Shown: positions 7,596-12,048 of the stretch, piece by piece
How the letters are laid out: the number at the start of each line of letters is the position of its first letter
Numbering within the stretch: position 1 is the first letter of the stretch
Assembly: GCA_009774895.1 (NCBI GenBank)
Contig: VSOO01000027.1
Span: forward strand, 1-12,048
DNA length: 12,048 nt
Direction of reading: 5' to 3'
Source: Alistipes sp.
GTDB taxonomy: Bacteria > Bacteroidota > Bacteroidia > Bacteroidales > Rikenellaceae
The notes under the pieces: generated by a model
What the model saw: the letters and a program-made list of their open reading frames with translations, nothing else
Told to the model about the DNA's origin: nothing
Database searches by the model: none
Translations under genes and position numbers: made by a program

Positions 7596-8507
7596 ATGCG
7601 GCTGCCCGAAAAACTCCGCCGCAACGTGAAGACGATCGCCATGCCGTTCGGCATGGTGGTCGGGGCGTTGCTGTGCCGCCCCGTGACGGCGGTCGAGGCG
7701 TGGTCGCACCACATGATTACGCCGTCGCTGATCTTTCTGATGCTCTTTTTCACCTTCTGCCGGGTCAGCCCCCGCGACATGCGGCCGAGCATGCTCCATG
7801 CCTGGATGCTGCTCTTCCAGGTCGCGGCCAGCGTGGGGGTATACCTGCTGCTCAGGCCGTTCGATCCGGTGGTGGCGCAGGGGGGCATGATCTGCGTGCT
7901 GGCCCCCATCGCCATGGCGGCGGTGGTCATCGGCGGCATGCTGGGGGCCGACGTCGCGCTGATGGCGACCTACAGCCTCGTCTGCAATCTGGTCATCGCC
8001 CTCGTTGCGCCCGTCGTGCTGTCGTTCGCCGGCAGCGGCGTCTGCACCCTGACGCAGATCCTGGCCCGCATCGCGCCGCTGCTCATCATGCCTTTCGCCG
8101 CGGCGCAGGCGTGCCGCTTCCTGGTGCCCCGCCTCGCGGGGTGGATCGGCGCGCACAGCCAGCTTTCGTTCTGGATGTGGCTCGTGTCGCTGGTCGTGGT
8201 CATCGGACGCACCACGTCGTTCATCCTCGATCTGCGGGGGGCCGATTTCCGCACCGAGATCGCACTGGCCGCCGTGGCGCTCGTACTCTGCCTGGTGCAG
8301 TTCAAGGCGGGCCGCATGCTGGGCCGCCGCTACGGCGATCCGGTGGCCGGAGGGCAGTCGCTGGGTCAGAAAAATACGGTCCTCGCCGTGTGGATGGCCC
8401 AGTCGTTCCTCAATCCCGTATCCTCGATCGCTCCCACGGCCTACATCGTGTGGCAGAACTTCGTGAACTCCTGTCAGATTTACCGCAAGGACCGCGAGCG
8501 GGTTTAA
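7596..8507 (+). CDS. BASS-type (bile acid:sodium symporter-like) membrane carrier
   Basis: A 303-residue integral membrane protein with about nine or ten hydrophobic helices and almost no soluble domain. The size and the motif LGQKNTVLAVWMAQSF (GQKNT at 257-261) match the broken-helix region of the bile acid:sodium symporter superfamily (GMQN-type in bacterial homologues), near which the sodium and substrate sites lie. A second small-residue-rich stretch (APIAMAAVVIGGMLGADVALMATY, read across about 107-130) corresponds to the other crossing helix. Bacterial relatives carry bile acids, pantoate, pyruvate or other organic anions; no substrate can be assigned here. The ATG is only 4 bases after the yqeY stop and has no clear ribosome binding site, so translation is probably coupled. 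The gene ends the rightward operon; an inverted repeat lies 40 bases beyond the stop. Confidence 0.82.
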   Translation: MRLPEKLRRNVKTIAMPFGMVVGALLCRPVTAVEAWSHHMITPSLIFLMLFFTFCRVSPRDMRPSMLHAWMLLFQVAASVGVYLLLRPFDPVVAQGGMICVLAPIAMAAVVIGGMLGADVALMATYSLVCNLVIALVAPVVLSFAGSGVCTLTQILARIAPLLIMPFAAAQACRFLVPRLAGWIGAHSQLSFWMWLVSLVVVIGRTTSFILDLRGADFRTEIALAAVALVLCLVQFKAGRMLGRRYGDPVAGGQSLGQKNTVLAVWMAQSFLNPVSSIAPTAYIVWQNFVNSCQIYRKDRERV

Positions 8508-8547
8508 AACGATGTATTCTCAGGTGAAAGTAAATTATGGTTGAGAA

Positions 8548-8573
8548 GAGAGAAATACTACATTATTTCTCTC
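8548..8573. terminator. Hairpin between convergent genes, possible bidirectional terminator
   Basis: A perfect 10-bp stem pairs gagagaaata (8548-8557) with tatttctctc (8564-8573) around a 6-base loop. It sits in the 69-base gap between the carrier gene (plus) and the repeat-protein gene (minus), ending 4 bases from the latter's stop codon. There is no strong T run on either side, so its efficiency is uncertain, but the position fits a shared terminator. Confidence 0.5.
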
Positions 8574-8576
8574 ACC

Positions 8577-9800
8577 TTAGTTGGCGGTATCCCAAGGAAA
8601 CGTGTAGATTGCTCCGTTGATGTCAATATTCACGGTCATGGAAATTCCTTTCTGGTATTCGATGTTGATATAACCGGTAATGACTTCCCCGGGATAAATC
8701 GTTGTCTTTCTCAGATATCCTTGGTTTTTTGCCGCTCTTTCTGTCAGTAGCGATTGCTCATAGGTTGCGATTCGGTTGTTCGCTATCATTTGTGCTTGAT
8801 ATGCGGCAGCTCCGTTGTAAGTTAAGTTTGTAGTATTCGAATGTCCGCAGTAGGATGAAGTACCGAAAGTGCCGTAAGTATATCCGTTGTAAGAGGTATA
8901 GGTCGTGGAGGTCGAGTAGCCGGCATTTGCAGCAGACATGCCTTCTGCAAATGCGGTGAAGGCAATGGCCCAATTTTGTCGGCGTTTGACTTTCCGCAAA
9001 TATTCGTCTGCGGCATAAACTTTCAGCACATGCCCGATTCCCTTCTTATCCGTTGATGAAGCTGCGATTCTTTCGGGATTGAATTCGATAGGGAACATCG
9101 AATGGTTCGCAATGGTAATGTTTATTCGGAAATATTTTCCGTAGTCGCGGATTACACGGTTCGTCGTATTGACCAGAATTCCGTTTTTATTGTAATACGG
9201 CCATGCTTCGCCGTGTTTGTAGCGCGTCTTTTTTTCGTACAGCGACGGACTTTCGTATATCGGTCGTCTGTCGGAAAATCGCACCTTGCTGCAATGACCG
9301 GCCTGATTGGAGATGACGTAATAGTTGTATCGGGGTTTTCCATGTTCGTATTCGATCTGTTTGCATTGTCTGCCGTCTGCCGTGAAATCGGAACATACGC
9401 CGTGCAACAGGTCGTTTCTGAAGTAGGCGCGTCGCCTAACGAGCCCGTTTTCCTCGTATTCGGTGTAGGGTCCTTCGCGCTTGCCATCAATCCGGGTACC
9501 TTGGAGTGCTATCTGTCCCGATTTGTAATAGGTTGTCCATTTGCCGTCGAACACGGAGCGTGAATCGTCGTTCGGGTCGATGGTTATGTAGTGACCTTCG
9601 GATTGCAGTTCGCCTGTTATATAATAGTCGCGATATTGCCTGCTTTCATCAGACGAGCAGACGATGCGGTAATAGGATGCGAAGATTTTGTTTTCTTCTC
9701 TTTTCCAATTTTTATCGTAATAGAGTGTATCAATCGTAGCTTGTCCGATGACGGGTAGGGTGGCACAGATTTCGAGAATCAGGAGGATTGATTTTTTCAT
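8577..9800 (-). CDS. Exported YwqK/MORN-variant repeat protein
   Basis: A 407-residue protein with a type I signal peptide (MKKSILLILEICATLPVIGQA, read as residues 1-21). Residues about 56-205 contain degenerate YwqK-type repeats: RDYYITGELQSEGHY, WTTYYKSGQIALQGTRIDGKREGPYTEYEENG, DLLHGVCSDFTADGRQ, HGEAWPYYNKNG. From about 220 the protein changes to a beta-rich region, then a small-residue and Tyr/Ser/Thr/Gly-rich stretch (286-333), and ends in a likely beta domain (TTIYPGEVITGYINIEY, 366-382). Repeats of this class often get the database label antitoxin YwqK, but no toxin partner is next to it, and an exported structural or surface role is more plausible. The gene is visibly richer in A and T than its neighbours and has its own promoter and flanking hairpins, which suggests recent acquisition or a fast-evolving accessory gene. 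Function unknown. Confidence 0.85.
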   Translation of the reverse strand: MKKSILLILEICATLPVIGQATIDTLYYDKNWKREENKIFASYYRIVCSSDESRQYRDYYITGELQSEGHYITIDPNDDSRSVFDGKWTTYYKSGQIALQGTRIDGKREGPYTEYEENGLVRRRAYFRNDLLHGVCSDFTADGRQCKQIEYEHGKPRYNYYVISNQAGHCSKVRFSDRRPIYESPSLYEKKTRYKHGEAWPYYNKNGILVNTTNRVIRDYGKYFRINITIANHSMFPIEFNPERIAASSTDKKGIGHVLKVYAADEYLRKVKRRQNWAIAFTAFAEGMSAANAGYSTSTTYTSYNGYTYGTFGTSSYCGHSNTTNLTYNGAAAYQAQMIANNRIATYEQSLLTERAAKNQGYLRKTTIYPGEVITGYINIEYQKGISMTVNIDINGAIYTFPWDTAN

Positions 9801-9831
9801 TTTTTATATTTTGGTGAGGGAGGCTTCGATA

Positions 9832-9863
9832 CAAAGGTAAATAAAAATGAGAATTCGGGCAAC
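9832..9863 (-). promoter_or_regulatory. Bacteroidetes promoter for the repeat-protein gene
   Basis: On the minus strand GTTG (9860-9863) is followed after 20 bases by TACCTTTG (9832-9839), an exact -7 box with a three-of-four -33 match. Transcription would start near 9826, about 25 bases before the ATG at 9800. The gene therefore appears to be transcribed on its own, just after the terminator of the peroxiredoxin gene. Confidence 0.65.
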
Positions 9864-9884
9864 TACGATCGAATGGTTTTAATG

Positions 9885-9913
9885 AAAAGAGCAGCCGCGA
9901 AAGGCTGCTCTTT
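9885..9913 (-). terminator. Intrinsic terminator of the peroxiredoxin gene
   Basis: An 11-bp perfect stem pairs 9886-9896 with 9903-9913 around the loop gcgaaa (plus-strand reading). On the minus strand the stem ends in a run of four T (9885-9888), giving a standard Rho-independent terminator 25 bases after the peroxiredoxin stop. Confidence 0.75.
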
Positions 9914-9938
9914 GTGTTAGAAGTCATGCGGTCGTCCC

Positions 9939-10643
9939 TCAGTGCTTCGTGCCGGCGGTCACCTTCTCTTCGGAGAGGGGCTTGGTGCAGAAGTACCAGT
10001 CGTAGCAGCGGGCGCCCTCGTCGGGGTTGCCGGTGCGGCGGTCGATCGCTTCCATCGTGGAGCCCGAGGGGGCGATCACGTCGTCGCCGGGATGCCAGTC
10101 GGCGGGCAGCGCCACGTTGTAGGCGTCGATGGTCTGAAGCCCCACGAGAATGCGTTTGAGCTCGTCGAAATTGCGGCCCAGGACCGCCGGGTAGCACAGG
10201 AACGTGCGCACGATGCCGTGCGGGTCGATGAAGAAGACGGTGCGCACGGCGGCCGTGGTGCTCGCACCGGGCTGGATCATGCCGTAACGCCGTGCCACGT
10301 CCATGGTGAGGTCGGCGATCAGCGGGAAGCGGATGTCGAGGTTGCGGATGCCCTTGTATTCGATCTTTTCGCGGATCGAGCGCAGCCAGGCGATGTGGCT
10401 GGTCAGGGCGCCGACGGAGAGTCCGAGGAGCTGGCAGCCGAGGGCGTCGAACTCCTCCTGCATCTTGCCGAAGAGCATGAATTCGGAGGTGCATACGGGT
10501 GTGAAGTCGCCGGGGTGGCTGAAGAGAATGATCCATTTTCCTTTGAAATCCTGCGGGAAACGGATGTGTCCCTGTGTGGTTTCGGCTTCGAATTCGGGAG
10601 CTTTCTCGCCCAGGCCGGGCATGTTGCAGGTCGTATTTTCCAT
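9939..10643 (-). CDS. Peroxiredoxin, Prx6-class with archaeal-type C-terminal cysteines
   Basis: A 234-residue cytoplasmic thiol peroxidase that reduces hydrogen peroxide and organic peroxides. The active-site motif SHPGDFTPVCTSEF gives T48 and the peroxidatic C51, and R134 in AVRTVFFIDP completes the catalytic triad. The length and the long C-terminal arm place it in the AhpC-TSA/1-Cys (Prx6) class. The arm contains CYDWYFC (C213 and C219), the cysteine pair known from archaeal 2-Cys thioredoxin peroxidases, where one of them resolves the oxidised active site. A further cysteine is C70. I start at 10643 (MENTTCNMPGLGEKAPEF), which aligns with family N-termini. The frame stays open to 10838, but that extension overlaps the DUF486 gene and is low-complexity; an ATG at 10676 is a minor alternative. 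It has a good terminator; its promoter, in the 139-base gap upstream, is not evident. Confidence 0.95.
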   Translation of the reverse strand: MENTTCNMPGLGEKAPEFEAETTQGHIRFPQDFKGKWIILFSHPGDFTPVCTSEFMLFGKMQEEFDALGCQLLGLSVGALTSHIAWLRSIREKIEYKGIRNLDIRFPLIADLTMDVARRYGMIQPGASTTAAVRTVFFIDPHGIVRTFLCYPAVLGRNFDELKRILVGLQTIDAYNVALPADWHPGDDVIAPSGSTMEAIDRRTGNPDEGARCYDWYFCTKPLSEEKVTAGTKH

Positions 10644-10751
10644 GTTTTTCGCGTTTCCGACGCACGGTTCAAACATGATGCCGGACTTGCGGAGCCGGAG
10701 CCCCGGGTGGCGCAGGAGCAGACGTTGGGGCAGGCAGGGCACCCGGTAGGA

Positions 10752-10777
10752 GCGGAACGTCCGTCCCGCCGTTCCGC
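10752..10777 (-). terminator. Weak hairpin after the DUF486 gene
   Basis: An 8-bp inverted repeat (gcggaacg at 10752-10759, cgttccgc at 10770-10777) with a 10-base loop begins 5 bases beyond the stop of the DUF486 gene. No T run follows on the minus strand, so this is only a possible terminator or pausing structure before the peroxiredoxin gene. Confidence 0.35.
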
Positions 10778-10782
10778 GCGGC

Positions 10783-11148
10783 TTACTTGCGGAAGATGAA
10801 GTAGACGGCCAGTACGAGGCAGAGGAAGCCGGCCGCATGGTTCCAGCGCAGCGTGTCGGACTTCATGAAGAGCACGGCGAAGAGGGTGAAGACGACGAGC
10901 GACACGACTTCCTGGATCACTTTCAGCTCCCAGATCGAGAATGGGCCGCCCAGCGCGGCGCTGCCGAGCCGGTTGGCCGGGACCTGAAAGCAGTATTCGA
11001 AGAGTGCCACGCCCCAGCTCACCAGCACGATGGCGGCCATGCCGAGGCGTTCGGTTTTCGACCGGAAGGCGATGTGTCCGTACCAGGCGAGCGTCATGAA
11101 GACGTTCGAGACGATCAGCAGTGCGATGGATGCCAGTCCGCGAAGCAT
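10783..11148 (-). CDS. DUF486 / DMT-superfamily small membrane protein
   Basis: A 121-residue, four-helix inner-membrane protein. It shows the DUF486 pattern: SIALLIVSNVFMTLAWYGHIAF at the N-terminus, the conserved central WGVALFEYCFQVPANRLG stretch (45-62), FSIWELKVIQEVVSLVVFTLFAVLFM, and a last helix ending in YFIFRK. The family is counted in the drug/metabolite transporter superfamily as a half-size, EmrE-like form that would work as a dimer, but no substrate is known. The ATG lies one base past the stop of the HAD gene upstream on the same strand, so the two are almost surely co-transcribed and probably translationally coupled. No ribosome binding site is evident, which fits coupling. Confidence 0.92.
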   Translation of the reverse strand: MLRGLASIALLIVSNVFMTLAWYGHIAFRSKTERLGMAAIVLVSWGVALFEYCFQVPANRLGSAALGGPFSIWELKVIQEVVSLVVFTLFAVLFMKSDTLRWNHAAGFLCLVLAVYFIFRK

Positions 11149-11149
11149 G

Positions 11150-11806
11150 TTACGAGAGGATTTCGTCGAGGTTTTCGATTCGGGTGAAGTCGGCTACGAT
11201 GCGGTCGGCGCCGGTGGCGGCCAGCCGCTCGGCCGGGAGGGTAGTGGCCAGTGCTACGATGCGGCCCGCACCGGCGCGGCGGGCCGATTCGATGCCCGCG
11301 GGCGCGTCCTCGAAGACCACGCACTCGGCGGGCGCGAGGCCCAGGCCGGCCGCGGCCGCGAGGTAGATTTCGGGGTCGGGTTTGCAGTGCCGCACGCGGT
11401 CGCCGCTCACGATGAAGCCGAAGTATTCGGCGATGCCGCAGCGGTCGAGTACGAAACGCACGTTTTCGATCGGCCCCGACGAACCCACGGCGATGGCCGT
11501 GCCCGCCGCGCACAAGCGTTCCAGCAGTTCGCGCAACCCCGCCACGGGCCGTATGGACGGTGCGTAGATTTCGCGGTAGATGCGCTCCTTCTCGGCGGCG
11601 AGCGACTCGATGCCGCGCTCGCGTATGAGCTCCGGGGGCAGCAGCCGGCGCAGGATGTCGTCGTTGCCCATGCCGTAGGAGGCGGCGAGTTTCCCGCGCC
11701 AATCGGTCACGCCGTACCGTTCGCAGAACCGGGCGAACGCCTCGACGTGCACGGGGGTATTGTCCACCAGCACGCCGTCCATGTCGAATAAAGCTCCTCT
11801 GATCAT
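11150..11806 (-). CDS. HAD-family hydrolase, beta-phosphoglucomutase/sugar-phosphatase-like
   Basis: A 218-residue cytoplasmic enzyme of HAD subfamily IA. Motif I is FDMDGVLVD with nucleophile D8 and acid/base D10. A helical cap follows (about 16-85). Motif II is AVGSSG (probably S109), motif III the lysine in HCKPDPEIY (K142), and motif IV VFEDAPAGIESA (E166, D167). The KPDPEIY and EDAPAGIESA forms are typical of beta-phosphoglucomutases and of sugar-phosphate phosphatases; sequence alone does not separate mutase from phosphatase. The ATG at 11804-11806 puts FDMDG at the usual distance from the N-terminus. The frame is open to 11977, but the extra 57 residues are Arg/Pro-rich, unlike HAD, and cross the promoter box. 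The gene heads a two-gene unit with the DUF486 gene, one base downstream. Confidence 0.93.
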   Translation of the reverse strand: MIRGALFDMDGVLVDNTPVHVEAFARFCERYGVTDWRGKLAASYGMGNDDILRRLLPPELIRERGIESLAAEKERIYREIYAPSIRPVAGLRELLERLCAAGTAIAVGSSGPIENVRFVLDRCGIAEYFGFIVSGDRVRHCKPDPEIYLAAAAGLGLAPAECVVFEDAPAGIESARRAGAGRIVALATTLPAERLAATGADRIVADFTRIENLDEILS

Positions 11807-11814
11807 AGCGGGTG

Positions 11815-11822
11815 CAAAGGTA
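11815..11822 (-). promoter_or_regulatory. Bacteroidetes -7 box for the HAD-DUF486 unit, close to the ATG
   Basis: The minus strand reads TACCTTTG, an exact -7 consensus, ending only 8 bases before the ATG at 11806. A T run (11838-11841) is the only -33-like element and its spacing is shorter than usual. If used, transcription would start at or within a few bases of the start codon. Confidence 0.55.
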
Positions 11823-12048
11823 CGTTTTTTCTCTCGGAAAACAGCACGTTCGGATGCGGGTTTCGGCGCGGAAATTTTCGCGGCCAGCGGATGCCGCCGC
11901 CCGGGCTCCGTGCAGCGCCCCCGCCTGCCTGCCGGAGCGCGCACGCTGCGGCCGCGGCGCTTCCTTCCGCTCCGCACGGCGCGTCCCTTCGCGGGGGCGA
12001 TGCTTTGCGGTTCGCATGGGGTCTTCTCGCAGGGGGCGCTTCCTGCTC
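11823..12048. other. GC-rich end stretch with no supported gene
   Basis: After the HAD promoter region the sequence becomes very GC-rich up to the window edge. Several frames are open on both strands, but all give Arg/Ala/Pro/Cys-rich translations without any recognisable domain, as expected from composition alone. It may be intergenic or the end of a gene cut by the window. Confidence 0.4.

Noticed and set aside
8541..8750. A 69-residue plus-strand frame inside the repeat-protein gene
   Set aside because: It overlaps the convergent hairpin and the coding strand of the real gene, and shows no domain.
8577..9800. A toxin-antitoxin system based on the YwqK label
   Set aside because: No small partner gene lies next to it, the protein has a signal peptide, and YwqK-type repeats alone do not show antitoxin function.
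10644..10838. N-terminal extension of the peroxiredoxin
   Set aside because: It overlaps the DUF486 gene, is low-complexity and lacks similarity to the family; MENTT gives the normal N-terminus.
11863..11880. Near-palindrome gcgcggaaattttcgcgg as an operator
   Set aside because: The arms are imperfect and the surrounding sequence is so GC-rich that such matches are expected by chance.
11807..11977. N-terminal extension of the HAD enzyme
   Set aside because: Arg/Pro-rich, crosses the -7 box, and HAD motif I should lie within about ten residues of the start.
1..12048. CRISPR array, tRNA, rRNA, insertion sequence, prophage or known defence genes
   Set aside because: I found no regularly spaced repeats, cloverleaf-type sequences, transposase or integrase motifs, or defence-protein motifs on either strand.

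Overview
The window looks like chromosome from a high-GC member of the Bacteroidales, most likely an Alistipes-like (Rikenellaceae) gut bacterium. This rests on three things seen together. Promoters match the Bacteroidetes pattern (TTTG about 20 bases before TAnnTTTG). Gene starts mostly lack clear Shine-Dalgarno sites. The protein families and their sequence style are typical of Bacteroidales, on a GC-rich background. The genus is an inference; there is no rRNA or other marker gene here.

Left part (1-2427, minus strand): the N-terminal 126 residues of the mechanosensitive channel MscL, cut by the window edge, and a complete biotin-dependent carboxyltransferase of the OadA/PycB type. A perfect 12-bp GC-rich hairpin sits just beyond the carboxyltransferase stop. 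A divergent control region (2428-2669) separates this block from a rightward operon.

Centre (2670-8507, plus strand): four tightly packed genes, probably one transcript. They encode a sodium:solute symporter, a 1003-residue exported protein with an amidase_3-like fold interrupted by a golvesin-like domain, a GatB/YqeY-domain protein and a BASS-type (bile acid:sodium symporter-like) membrane carrier. The first two genes overlap by 11 bases; the third gap is only 4 bases. Tandem Bacteroidetes-type promoters before the symporter fix its start at 2670.

Right part (8577-11806, minus strand): from right to left, a HAD-family sugar-phosphatase/phosphomutase-like enzyme with a promoter so close to its ATG that the mRNA may be leaderless, a DUF486 small membrane protein one base downstream, a peroxiredoxin with archaeal-type C-terminal cysteines and its own terminator, and an AT-richer gene for an exported YwqK/MORN-repeat protein bounded by its own promoter and a convergent hairpin. 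The last 226 bases are GC-rich and hold no gene I can support.

Most of the window is ordinary core chromosome. I see no CRISPR array, tRNA, rRNA, insertion sequence, phage or recognisable defence system. The points most worth following are the domain architecture of the exported amidase-like protein and its overlap with the symporter, the AT-rich repeat-protein gene, and the promoter arrangements.
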